NCBI RefSeq assembly: GCF_036017035.1
Contig: NZ_JAYXHS010000001.1
Location: 2,050,967-2,114,966 of the forward strand
DNA length: 64,000 nucleotides
From: Viridibacterium silvisoli
Lineage (GTDB): Bacteria > Pseudomonadota > Gammaproteobacteria > Burkholderiales > Rhodocyclaceae
Direction of reading: 5' to 3'
The notes beneath the pieces were generated by a model. That model saw only the letters and a list, made by a program, of their open reading frames with translations. It searched no databases and had not been told where the DNA came from. A program made the position numbers and the translations under genes. How positions within the stretch are numbered: position 1 is the stretch's first letter; the number at the start of each line of letters is the position of its first letter. Of this stretch, positions 33,789 through 42,660 are shown one piece after another.

Positions 33789-34643
33789 TTACTTCCCTGC
33801 AGTCCGCTTGGCGGATTCGAGTGTGTTGGCGAGCAACATCGTGATGGTCATCGGGCCGACACCGCCCGGCACCGGGGTGATGAGCCCAGCGACTTCCTTG
33901 GCGGAGTCGAAATCGACATCGCCCGCGAGCTTGCCGTCATCCAGACGGTTGATGCCCACGTCGATGACGACGGCGCCCGGCTTGATCATGTCGCCGGTGA
34001 GGAACTTCGGTTTGCCCACGGCGGCAACGACGATGTCGGCACGGCGGGTGTGAAAAGCCAGATCCTTGGTTTGCGAATGGCATACGGTGACGGTCGCGCC
34101 CTGCGACAGCAGCATCACGGCCATCGGCTTGCCGACGATATTGCTGCGACCGATGACGACGGCCTCGGCACCCTTGATCTGTACGTTCTCTGATTCCAGC
34201 ATTTTCATGACGCCCCAGGGCGTGCACGGGTAGAAGCTCTTGCGACCTTGCAGCAGCAGGCCGAGGTTTTCGGCGTGGAAACCGTCGACGTCCTTGGCCG
34301 GCGAAATGGCTTCCAGAACCTGGTCTTCGTTGAAATGCTTGGGCAGCGGCAGTTGCACGAGGATGCCGTGCACGCCCGGATCGGCATTCAGCTCGGCGAT
34401 CTTGGCAAAGACGACCTCTGGCGCGACATCAACGGCGAAGGTGAACTTCAGTGAGCGGAAACCGGCTTTCTCGCAGGCGGCAACCTTGTTGCGCACGTAG
34501 ACGGCCGAGGCGGGGTTTTCGCCTACCAGAATCACGGCGAGGCAGGGCTGGGTGCCTTGCTCGGTCAGTGTCCGGGCGTTCGTTGCGATGTCTTCGCGGA
34601 CCTTTGCGGCGAGGGCGTTGCCATCAAGAATACGTGCGGTCAT
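33789..34643 (-). CDS. folD: Methylenetetrahydrofolate dehydrogenase/cyclohydrolase FolD
   Basis: A 284-residue bifunctional enzyme that interconverts 5,10-methylene-THF and 10-formyl-THF with NADP. Motifs: YVRNKVAACEKAGF with the catalytic Lys, VQLPLPKH, VIGRSNIVGKP for the Rossmann domain, and PVPGGVGPMTI near the end. The ATG at 34643 gives the normal length; the open frame runs 20 codons further but those residues are not FolD-like. First gene of the purine operon. 10-formyl-THF is a purine precursor, which explains the grouping. Confidence 0.96.
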   Translation of the reverse strand: MTARILDGNALAAKVREDIATNARTLTEQGTQPCLAVILVGENPASAVYVRNKVAACEKAGFRSLKFTFAVDVAPEVVFAKIAELNADPGVHGILVQLPLPKHFNEDQVLEAISPAKDVDGFHAENLGLLLQGRKSFYPCTPWGVMKMLESENVQIKGAEAVVIGRSNIVGKPMAVMLLSQGATVTVCHSQTKDLAFHTRRADIVVAAVGKPKFLTGDMIKPGAVVIDVGINRLDDGKLAGDVDFDSAKEVAGLITPVPGGVGPMTITMLLANTLESAKRTAGK

Positions 34644-34771
34644 GGGGCTTACTGCCTGTTGCGGAAAAACCGCACAGTATACCTGTGCACACAGGGGCGG
34701 CAACAGGGTTTGTGCTGCTCCGGCGTGAGAGGCAAGGCGTTGGGTAGGGGTTTGCCACGAGTCGCCAAATC

Positions 34772-34798
34772 TAATGTTTTTATTGAAATTGCCGTTTT
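34772..34798 (+). promoter_or_regulatory. Sigma-28 (FliA)-like promoter of the EAL gene
   Basis: TAATGTTT (7 of 8 bases of TAAAGTTT), an 11-base spacer and GCCGTTTT (5 of 8 bases of GCCGATAA, including the GCCG core), ending 33 bp before the start of the GGDEF/EAL protein gene. With the similar site at 2346-2372, this suggests the protein belongs to the flagellar/chemotaxis regulon. Confidence 0.5.
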
Positions 34799-34831
34799 TG
34801 GAGGTAAGCCACTCAACCGCCGGAGAGCGTC

Positions 34832-36109
34832 ATGATCGAATCCACGCCTGCAGTCCAGACAACAAACGCAGCTGACCGCGATGGCTTTTTGCAAGGGATC
34901 GACATGGCGTTGCGCGCAAGCGAACGCCAGCGTGGGGGCTTCGCCGTGCTCAAGGTCGAGGTAGGTGGCGCGGCGGAGCAGGCGGTCGCGAATGTGGGTG
35001 AGGCGATTACGGCCATCCGCGCCAATGTGCGGCTCAACGACATGGTTGCCATGCTGGGGCCACGCGAGTTCGCGGTGCTGCTGGCGGTGGGCAGCGAAGG
35101 CGGAGCCCAGCGCGTGGCCGGCAAGATCACCGAGTCGCTGGTCGCAGCGTGCGGCGGTATCGCCGCGCAAGACGTGGCGATCGGCATTGCCATCTACCCA
35201 ACGCACGGCACGAGTCGCGATCAACTATTGCGTGCCGCCGACGGCGCGCAATACCAGGCGCGACGCAACCGGCGCGGTATCGTCATGGCCACGCGAGACG
35301 AAACGCCGGTCGATGACGACGAGCCGCTGTCTGTTCCGATGCGGCCAGATCTGAGCAAGCGCATAGGAAGTGCTGTCACTCAGAACGAATTCCTGTTGCG
35401 CTATCAACCGGTGGCCGAGCTGGGCAGTGGTCGTCTATTGAGTGCCGAGGCCCTGGTGCGTTGGCGTCACCCGGAGCTGGGCTTGCTGCCTCCTGCCGAG
35501 TTTCTTTACCTCGCCGAGCGCGACGGCACGATAGACACGCTATCCCTCAAGTTCGTCGAGTACGCCATGATGCAGGCGCGTGCCTGGCGCGATGGCGGTA
35601 GCAATCTGCCGATCTCGGTGAACCTGCCGGCAACGACCCTGCAGCACCCTGAACTGGAAAGCGCCCTGGTGGGGCGCCTGCACAGCATGGCCTTGCCGCC
35701 GGACAGCCTGACCATCGAACTGCGCGACGACCAGCTGACGCGCCTGTCGGCCGCAGCCATGAAGAACATCTTCATGCTGGCCAATGCGGGCGTACGAATC
35801 GCCATTGACGACTTCGGTCGTGGCGCGGCCTCCCTGCTGGCGCTGCGTGATCTACCCGTGCATGAAATCAAGATAGATCCCTGTTTCATCCAGTCCGTCG
35901 CGGCCAGTCGGGCAGATGCGGCCATCGTGGCGTCTCTCATCGGCCTGTGCCGTGACCTCGGGCGCCGCGTAATAGCCAAGGGCATCGAGACGCAAGCTGT
36001 CTGCAATCGTCTGCTCGAACTGGGGTGCGAAGGCGGGCAGGGCTTTCATTTCTCGAAACCGCTCGAAGCCGAAGCCCTGCCGGACTGGCGCGGCCAGCCA
36101 TATGGCTGA
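34832..36109 (+). CDS. Degenerate GGDEF plus EAL domain protein (c-di-GMP phosphodiesterase or effector)
   Basis: A 425-residue cytoplasmic protein. Residues 35-150 are a GGDEF-like fold in which the signature is GPREF (76-80), so cyclase activity is unlikely. Residues 175-420 are an EAL domain. It keeps AEALVRW (205-211), SVNL, the IEL glutamate, IDDFGRG, KID, the glutamate of KGIET and QGF, with deviations in the ELTE and AEGVE motifs. Phosphodiesterase activity is plausible but not certain. A sigma-28-like promoter upstream and a chemoreceptor gene downstream suggest a role in motility. Confidence 0.88.
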   Translation: MIESTPAVQTTNAADRDGFLQGIDMALRASERQRGGFAVLKVEVGGAAEQAVANVGEAITAIRANVRLNDMVAMLGPREFAVLLAVGSEGGAQRVAGKITESLVAACGGIAAQDVAIGIAIYPTHGTSRDQLLRAADGAQYQARRNRRGIVMATRDETPVDDDEPLSVPMRPDLSKRIGSAVTQNEFLLRYQPVAELGSGRLLSAEALVRWRHPELGLLPPAEFLYLAERDGTIDTLSLKFVEYAMMQARAWRDGGSNLPISVNLPATTLQHPELESALVGRLHSMALPPDSLTIELRDDQLTRLSAAAMKNIFMLANAGVRIAIDDFGRGAASLLALRDLPVHEIKIDPCFIQSVAASRADAAIVASLIGLCRDLGRRVIAKGIETQAVCNRLLELGCEGGQGFHFSKPLEAEALPDWRGQPYG

Positions 36110-36275
36110 TCACGGCTGAGGAAGGGGGCGTCAGGCCGTGGCTGCCGGCTTGTCACGAGTTGTTACGTCTGCGGCGGGGCTCTTCATGTTTGTGCCTTGC
36201 GGACGTTAATTCCCCTAGTTGCATATCTTGCCGCGGCTTTTTCCTGCGCGCCCCGATCTTCCTCAGGAGTAAGTA

Positions 36276-37907
36276 ATGCCCTCAAGCAATAGCGTCGCCC
36301 AGCGCGTGGGTCTTGGATTCGCGTTCATGCTGGTCTTGATGATCGCCGTTGGCGTGGTTGGCCTGATCGGCCTGAACCGTCAGTACGAGCAGGTGAAGTC
36401 CCTGCTGGCACGCGATCTTGACATGCACCTGACCATGCTTGATGCGCAGATGAAGATCTCCAAGATGCGCCGCGACGAGAAGGACGTGTTCCTGTCCGTG
36501 GGGGCTGCCGACAAGATCAAGGAATACCGCGGAAAGTGGGGCAAGTCCTACGACGGCGTGATCGACATCATCGGCGACATCCGCAAGAAAGCCAGTGACG
36601 AGGAGCGTGGCAAGCTCACCGACCTCGATGACAAGTTCAAAGGCTACTTCAGTGGCATGGAGGACACCGTCAGCAAGATCAATGACGGCAGCTACAAGAC
36701 GGCAAACGACGCCAATATGGCTTTCGAGCCGCAGAAGAAGCTCATGCAGGATGCGCTGCGTTCAGTGAACGAGCTCTCCAAGGCGGCCGAGGCACGCGTG
36801 CAGGCCATTGACGGGCAGCTCGCCGCCATTCGTTCGAGTGCATCGACCTGGGCCGTCGTGCTCATGCTGGCAGGCCTGGCCGTTGGCGTAATCGCCGCAT
36901 GGCGCATCATCGCCAGCATCCGCAGCCCGCTGTCGCAGATGCAGGCCGCGATTCTCGAGATCAGCAAGACCGGCCGCATCAGCAAGCGCATGCCGGTCGG
37001 CGCGCAAGACGAAATCGGCCAGACCTCGGCAGCGGTGAACCATCTTCTCGAAGGCATGAGCCAGATCATCGGCGCCGCGACCGGCAATTCCACCGAGCTC
37101 TTGCAGGTCGCGCGCGAACTCAATGGCGCTGCCGACCGCATTGCCTCGGCGTCCATCTCTCAATCCGACGCGGCTGCCTCCTCGGCTGCCGCCGTGCAGG
37201 AAATGACGAGCAGCGTCTCGCATATTGCCGACAGCGCTCGCACGCTGCAGCATGAGACCGCACACGCCTCCGAAACTGCAGGCAATGGTGCGCAAGCTGC
37301 ACGTCGTGCCGCGGATGAAATCCAGAAGGTGGCGGAGGCCATTACGCAATCCACCGAAGTGATTCGCGTGCTCGATCAGCGCTCCGGTGAAATTGGCGAG
37401 ATTGTCATGGTCATCAAGGAAATTGCCGACCAGACCAACTTGCTCGCGCTGAATGCCGCCATCGAAGCCGCACGCGCAGGCGAGCAGGGCCGTGGCTTTG
37501 CCGTGGTGGCCGACGAAGTGCGCAAGCTCGCCGAACGCACCACGCTGGCAACGACTCAGATCAATGAAAAGATCGAAGCCGTTCAACGCGAAACCGGCGC
37601 TGCCGCACAAGGCATGACAACAGCAAGCGAAATCGTCGTCAGCGGCGTGCGCTGCTCGCAGGAAGTCGCCGAGTCGCTGCGCAACATCGAAGCGCTGTCG
37701 CAGAACACCGCCTCGCACATCGCCGACATCTCCAGCGCCATCGACGAACAAAGCCACGCAAGCCACCAGATCGCTACGCACATCGAGCGCATTGCCAGCG
37801 TCAGCGAGCAGAACCGCGAGACCGCATCCTCAGCGCAACGTCACTCCAGCTCGCTGTTCGGCGTGGCTGAGCGACTGGATTCGACGATCAAGCGATTTAC
37901 GGTCTAG
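36276..37907 (+). CDS. Methyl-accepting chemotaxis protein with periplasmic helical sensor
   Basis: A 543-residue chemoreceptor. A first membrane segment (about 12-33), a 155-residue periplasmic domain predicted to be a helical bundle (4HB type), and a second membrane segment (about 190-212) are followed by HAMP and then the MCP signalling domain. The conserved hairpin reads ADQTNLLALNAAIEAARAGE then GRGFAVVADEVRKLAERT. AGGAGT lies 6 bases before the ATG. A weak sigma-28-like pair is upstream (36184-36209), but its spacer is one base short. Ligand unknown. Confidence 0.93.
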   Translation: MPSSNSVAQRVGLGFAFMLVLMIAVGVVGLIGLNRQYEQVKSLLARDLDMHLTMLDAQMKISKMRRDEKDVFLSVGAADKIKEYRGKWGKSYDGVIDIIGDIRKKASDEERGKLTDLDDKFKGYFSGMEDTVSKINDGSYKTANDANMAFEPQKKLMQDALRSVNELSKAAEARVQAIDGQLAAIRSSASTWAVVLMLAGLAVGVIAAWRIIASIRSPLSQMQAAILEISKTGRISKRMPVGAQDEIGQTSAAVNHLLEGMSQIIGAATGNSTELLQVARELNGAADRIASASISQSDAAASSAAAVQEMTSSVSHIADSARTLQHETAHASETAGNGAQAARRAADEIQKVAEAITQSTEVIRVLDQRSGEIGEIVMVIKEIADQTNLLALNAAIEAARAGEQGRGFAVVADEVRKLAERTTLATTQINEKIEAVQRETGAAAQGMTTASEIVVSGVRCSQEVAESLRNIEALSQNTASHIADISSAIDEQSHASHQIATHIERIASVSEQNRETASSAQRHSSSLFGVAERLDSTIKRFTV

Positions 37908-37925
37908 CGCGTTTCTGCAACCAAT

Positions 37926-37960
37926 AAAAAAGCCCGCCCGGAAAACCGGACGGGCTTTTT
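37926..37960. terminator. Bidirectional terminator
   Basis: An 11-position stem (AGCCCGCCCGG with CCGGACGGGCT, one C-A mismatch) around an AAAA loop, with A5-6 on the left and T5 on the right. It serves the chemoreceptor gene (plus) and the converging pectate lyase gene (minus). Confidence 0.92.
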
Positions 37961-37977
37961 CTTGCGCTGTTGCTGCG

Positions 37978-39531
37978 TTATGGCGCGATCTTGCCGACTC
38001 CTGCATTGGCTTTCACGGTTGAGCGCACGGCATCGGGCGTCGTCAGCGGCGTATATGTGTAATACGCCGAAGGCGCCCAATCAACAAGACCGATGAATGG
38101 TTTGCCGGAGTTCTTTACTGCGTTCGTGGCGTTCACCACCGTCGCTGCAGCTGCGTTGAGGTCGACTACCGCGCCATTCAGCCACGAGCTGACATCCGTG
38201 AAGTACTGGCTCCACGCATCGAAGTTGGCCGACAGCAGATCTGTCGCTACTGCGCCGGAGATGTCGAAGGCATTGCGCTCCGAGTAGGCCTTGCCATTGA
38301 AGCCGAGGCCGATCGCGTAGCTGGAGTAGTACGGATGCGTTTCTTCCGTCTTCTTCACGTTCTCGTACAGGTTATTGAGGATGTGCACGTGGGCGTTGCG
38401 CACGCGTGGCGTGCGCTGGCCTGTGTACTGGAAGTAGTTGCGGTAGAAAGTGATGCGGTACTCGCCGTCATTCACGTCGCTGGAGCCGATCAGAATGCTC
38501 TTGTCGTGATTGCTGAACTTGTTGTACGACAGGGTGATGTAGTCCGCGCCCGACTTGATGTCGAGCAGGCCGTCGTACATCTTGTAAAAGGCCTTGTTCG
38601 GATTCACACCGTTGAAATCCGCGCCATCGGTGAATTCGCAATGATCCACCCAGCCACGTGTCACACCTTGCAACGTCAGGCCATCCGGCTCGGCATTGGA
38701 CGGGCAATAGTCCTTGTCGACATAGGTGCACTTGCCGAAATCTTCATAGGCCCAGCCGGCGTCCTTGCCGTTGATGAATCGCACGTTGCGCACGATGATG
38801 TTGTTCTGGCCGCTGATGTGGATCCACACCGCGTTCAGCGTCGGGATTGCGCCGTTCTCGACGATGCCGATCAGTGAGGTGTTGGGGCGCGAGATGCGTT
38901 GCTCGGTGAAGCCCGTGCCATCCGCAGTGGTCGCGCCGTTGATGAAGCCCTTCACATAGATCGTCCATGGGATCGCCTTGTTGGCGCCACTGCTAGCCGT
39001 CGCGATACATGAAGTCAGCGTGGCCATCGAGGTTGCCGTGCAGGACTGGCCGCCTGCGCCACCGGTCGGGAATCCACCTGCGGCCTTCGTCGCCCAGCCC
39101 ATGACACCGTCACCGCTTGGCGGCGTTATCGAGGAGGAGCTGGATGACGAGCTCGACGGTGCGCTCGAAGATGATGAGCTGCTGGAGGGCGCACTCGATG
39201 AGGATGACGAACTGCTGGAAGAGCTGGACTTGCTGGAGCTCGATGAACTGGCCGAGCTGGTACTGGTGCCGTTCGGTACCGAGCACTCGTTCGTGCCGCC
39301 GGCAACCTTTGTGCCGGCGCCGAACGTGACTTCACCGCAGACGAAGCTGCCGGTGAGTGTCTTGTAGGTGAACTTGTCGGAGCGACCATAGGCCACGCTG
39401 GTGGCCGAGGTGACTGTGCAGGTCTTGCCTTCGGTACAGAGCGTCGTGTAACCGGCGGGCCGGTTGGCCGCGAAGGCGGTGCTGGTCAGCGCCAATGCGG
39501 CGAAGCCCAGCAGGAAGCGGGAATTACGCAT
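37978..39531 (-). CDS. Secreted pectate lyase (PL1) with N-terminal Cys module and Ser linker
   Basis: A 517-residue exported enzyme that cleaves polygalacturonate by beta-elimination. Order of parts: signal peptide (1-21); a 65-residue module with Cys32, Cys38, Cys65 and Cys83; a Ser-rich linker (about 89-135); and a PL1 parallel beta-helix. The helix carries VDHCEF, the calcium-site and core segment DGLLDIKSGADYITLSYNKF, and RTPRVRN with the catalytic Arg. The N-terminal module may bind polysaccharide; I cannot name it. The ATG at 39531 has AGGAG 8 bases upstream and precedes the signal peptide. Confidence 0.92.
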   Translation of the reverse strand: MRNSRFLLGFAALALTSTAFAANRPAGYTTLCTEGKTCTVTSATSVAYGRSDKFTYKTLTGSFVCGEVTFGAGTKVAGGTNECSVPNGTSTSSASSSSSSKSSSSSSSSSSSSAPSSSSSSSSAPSSSSSSSSSITPPSGDGVMGWATKAAGGFPTGGAGGQSCTATSMATLTSCIATASSGANKAIPWTIYVKGFINGATTADGTGFTEQRISRPNTSLIGIVENGAIPTLNAVWIHISGQNNIIVRNVRFINGKDAGWAYEDFGKCTYVDKDYCPSNAEPDGLTLQGVTRGWVDHCEFTDGADFNGVNPNKAFYKMYDGLLDIKSGADYITLSYNKFSNHDKSILIGSSDVNDGEYRITFYRNYFQYTGQRTPRVRNAHVHILNNLYENVKKTEETHPYYSSYAIGLGFNGKAYSERNAFDISGAVATDLLSANFDAWSQYFTDVSSWLNGAVVDLNAAAATVVNATNAVKNSGKPFIGLVDWAPSAYYTYTPLTTPDAVRSTVKANAGVGKIAP

Positions 39532-39702
39532 GAAGTGTCTCCTTGGAATTATTGTGCTGTCGCTGCGGTGCACTGCGACGCCAGGCCGGATCCCGTTCCC
39601 TCTCGATGACGGAAGAAACTCGACGGTCCGTGCATCTTTGTAGGCAGACAGCTTCGCGTAGGCAAGAAGAATCGAATTCCCGCCTGGCGCAGCGCCAAAG
39701 AA

Positions 39703-39727
39703 AAAGGGCCGCGACTTGCGGCCCTTT
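39703..39727 (-). terminator. Terminator of valS
   Basis: A 10-bp perfect stem (39703-39712 with 39718-39727) with a 5-base loop. On the minus strand it starts 16 bp after the valS stop, and TTTCTTTGG-type T-rich sequence follows. Confidence 0.85.
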
Positions 39728-39743
39728 CTTATCACAATCAGGC

Positions 39744-42566
39744 TCAGCCCAATCGTGCAAGCTGATCGCGCAGCTTCTCCAGCGTCGACGTGAAATCGGC
39801 CAGGCGCTTGCGCTCCTGTTCGACCACTTCCGGCTTGGCGCGTGCGACGAAGCCTTCGTTGCCAAGCTTGGCTTGGGCCTTGCCGACTTCGCCTTCGATG
39901 CGCGCGACTTCCTTGCCGATGCGCTCGCGCTCGGCGCCGATGTCGACTTCGATCTCTAGCATCATGCGGAACTCGCCGACGACCTGAACCGGCGCGGGCG
40001 ATTGCGGCAGCTCGGCACCGACGGCGGTGACTGCGCTGAGCTTGGCGAGCGCGGCGAGGTACGGCGCGATGGCTTTAACTGTCGCTTCGTCACCCGACAC
40101 CAGCAACGGCACCTTGGTAGCAGGCGACAGGTTCATCTCGCTGCGCAGGCTGCGGCATGCATTGATCATGTCCTTGAGCTGCGCAACCTTCGCTTCCGAC
40201 GCTTCGTCGATGCGTGAAGTTTCCATCGTCGGGTAGCTGGTCGTGCCGATGAAGTCCTGGCTCTTGCGACCCGCAACGACCGACACCGTCTGCCACAGCT
40301 CTTCCGTGATGAACGGGATCAGCGGATGAGCGAGGCGCAGGATGGTTTCGAGCACGCGCACCAGCGTGCGACGCGTTGCGCGTTGTTGCGCATCGGAACC
40401 GTTCTGCAACTGCACCTTGGCCAGTTCGAGATACCAGTCGCAGTACTCGTCCCATACCAGTTCATAGACGGCGCGCGCGGCGAGGTCGAGGCGGTAGTCG
40501 GCGAAGAATTGCGCGATCTCGCCCTCGACACGTTGCAGACGGCTGGTCATCCAGCGGTCGGCAAACGAGAAGTCGAGATAGCCCCCGACGCAGTCAGCCT
40601 GCGTGTGGCTGTCCAGACCGCAATCCTTGCCCTCGCAATTCATCAGCACGAAGCGCGTGGCGTTCCACAGCTTGTTGCAGAAGTTGCGATAGCCCTCGCA
40701 GCGGTTCATGTCGAACTTGATGTCGCGGCCGGGCGAGGCCAGCGAGGCGAAGGTGAAGCGCAGCGCATCGGTGCCGAAGCCGGGAATGCCTTCGGGATAT
40801 TCCTTGCGCGTCTTCTTCTCGATCTTCGCCGCGTCGCGCGGGTTCATCAGGCCGGTGGTGCGCTTGGCGACGAGGTCTTCGAGCGAGATGCCGTCGATGA
40901 GGTCGATCGGGTCGAGCACATTGCCCTTCGACTTGCTCATCTTCTGGCCTTCCGCATCGCGGATCAGGCCGTGCACATAGACGTGCTTGAACGGAATCTT
41001 GCCGGTGATGTGCTTGGTCATCATGATCATCCGGGCGACCCAGAAGAAGATGATGTCGAAGCCCGTGACGAGCACGGAGGAGGGCAGGTACAGGTCGAGG
41101 GCGGGGTTGCTCTTCGCCGGATAGTCAGGCGTCCAGTCGAGCGTCGAGAACGGCCACAGCGCGGACGAGTACCAGGTGTCGAGAACGTCATTGTCGCGAT
41201 TGAGCGCGCCTGTGTAGCCGTCTTTTGCGGCCAGCGTTTTCGCTTCGGTTTCGTCGTGCGCAACCCAGCAGCGGCCGTCGTCTGAATGCCATGCGGGTAT
41301 CTGGTGGCCCCACCAGAGTTGGCGCGAGATGCACCAGTCCTGCAGGTTGCGCATCCACGAGTAGTAGGTGTTCACCCAGTTTTCCGGCACGAACTTCACT
41401 TCGCCGGATTCGACGACTTCGATGGCCTTCTGGCCGATGCTCTTGCCATCCGCGCCCGGCTTGTTGACTGCGACGAACCACTGGTCCGTCAGCATCGGCT
41501 CGACGATTTCGTTGGTGCGCTCGCAGCGCGGCACTTGCAGCTTGTGTGGCTTGATCGAGTCGAGCAGACCGAGCGCTTCGAAGTCAGCGACGATCTGCTT
41601 GCGTGCTTCAAAGCGGTCGAGGCCGCGATATTTCTCCGGCGCGTTGCCGTTGATCTTCGCGTCCAGCGTCAATACCGAAATCATCGGCAGCTTGTGACGC
41701 TGGCCGACGGCGTAGTCGTTGAAGTCGTGCGCCGGCGTGACCTTCACGCAGCCCGTACCGAACTCCTTGTCGACATAGTCATCGGCGATGATCGGGATCT
41801 CGCGATCGCACAGCGGCAGCGCAATCATCTTGCCGATGAGGTGCGCATAGCGCTCGTCTTCCGGATGCACCATGACGGCGGTATCGCCAAGCATGGTTTC
41901 GGGACGCGTCGTCGCAACGACCAGATGGCCTGAGCCATCAGCCAGGGGATAGCGCAGATGCCACAGCGAACCGTCTTCCTCGTTCGATTCCACTTCGAGG
42001 TCGGACACGGCCGTGCCGAGCTTCGGGTCCCAGTTAACAAGGCGCTTGCCGCGATAGATCAAGCCTTCGTTGTAGAGGCGCACGAAGGTTTCGGTGACGG
42101 ACTTGGATAAGCCCGCGTCCATCGTGAAGCGCTCGCGCTTCCAGTCGGGCGAGGTGCCGAGGCGGCGCATCTGCTTGGTGATGGTGCCGCCGGAATACTC
42201 TTTCCACTCCCAGACTTTCTCGAGGAATTTCTCGCGACCGAGATCGAGGCGTTTGATGCCTTCGCCTTCGAGCTTGCGTTCGACGACGATCTGCGTGGCG
42301 ATGCCCGCGTGGTCCGTGCCCGGTTGCCACAGCGTGTTGACGCCGAGCATGCGGTGATAGCGCGTCAGCGCATCCATGATGGTCTGGTTGAAGCCATGAC
42401 CCATGTGCAGCGAGCCGGTGACGTTCGGCGGTGGCAGCAGGATGCAGAAAGACTGGTCGGCGGGCTTGCTGGTGTCGAGACCGGCGGCGAAATAGCCGGA
42501 CTGTTCCCATTTCGGATACCAGCGCGATTCGATGTCGGCCGGTTCAAAGCTCTTGGCGAGTTCCAT
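39744..42566 (-). CDS. valS: Valyl-tRNA synthetase
   Basis: A 940-residue class I synthetase with an editing domain. The HIGH motif is HMGH at residues 54-57 (PPPNVTGSLHMGH) and the KMSKS loop is KMSKSKGN. A C-terminal coiled-coil arm (from about 875, rich in Glu/Lys/Arg, ending KLRDQLARLG) is typical of ValS. The open frame extends 84 codons upstream, but those residues are not ValS-like, so the ATG at 42566 is the start. Downstream of holC and the coiled-coil gene on the same strand, as in many betaproteobacteria. Confidence 0.96.
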   Translation of the reverse strand: MELAKSFEPADIESRWYPKWEQSGYFAAGLDTSKPADQSFCILLPPPNVTGSLHMGHGFNQTIMDALTRYHRMLGVNTLWQPGTDHAGIATQIVVERKLEGEGIKRLDLGREKFLEKVWEWKEYSGGTITKQMRRLGTSPDWKRERFTMDAGLSKSVTETFVRLYNEGLIYRGKRLVNWDPKLGTAVSDLEVESNEEDGSLWHLRYPLADGSGHLVVATTRPETMLGDTAVMVHPEDERYAHLIGKMIALPLCDREIPIIADDYVDKEFGTGCVKVTPAHDFNDYAVGQRHKLPMISVLTLDAKINGNAPEKYRGLDRFEARKQIVADFEALGLLDSIKPHKLQVPRCERTNEIVEPMLTDQWFVAVNKPGADGKSIGQKAIEVVESGEVKFVPENWVNTYYSWMRNLQDWCISRQLWWGHQIPAWHSDDGRCWVAHDETEAKTLAAKDGYTGALNRDNDVLDTWYSSALWPFSTLDWTPDYPAKSNPALDLYLPSSVLVTGFDIIFFWVARMIMMTKHITGKIPFKHVYVHGLIRDAEGQKMSKSKGNVLDPIDLIDGISLEDLVAKRTTGLMNPRDAAKIEKKTRKEYPEGIPGFGTDALRFTFASLASPGRDIKFDMNRCEGYRNFCNKLWNATRFVLMNCEGKDCGLDSHTQADCVGGYLDFSFADRWMTSRLQRVEGEIAQFFADYRLDLAARAVYELVWDEYCDWYLELAKVQLQNGSDAQQRATRRTLVRVLETILRLAHPLIPFITEELWQTVSVVAGRKSQDFIGTTSYPTMETSRIDEASEAKVAQLKDMINACRSLRSEMNLSPATKVPLLVSGDEATVKAIAPYLAALAKLSAVTAVGAELPQSPAPVQVVGEFRMMLEIEVDIGAERERIGKEVARIEGEVGKAQAKLGNEGFVARAKPEVVEQERKRLADFTSTLEKLRDQLARLG

Positions 42567-42660
42567 TTTTGCTGGATGCGTGTGAATGCTGGAGAGCCGG
42601 TGATTATACCGGCGCAACGCGCATACAGGACCGCGAGGCGGCAGGCCGATGGCTGCCGGA

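Noticed and set aside
36184..36209. Sigma-28-like pair TCATGTTT / GACGTTAA before the chemoreceptor at 36276
   Set aside because: The spacer is 10 bases instead of 11 and the -35 matches at only 6 of 8 positions, so it is weaker than the two sites listed as features.
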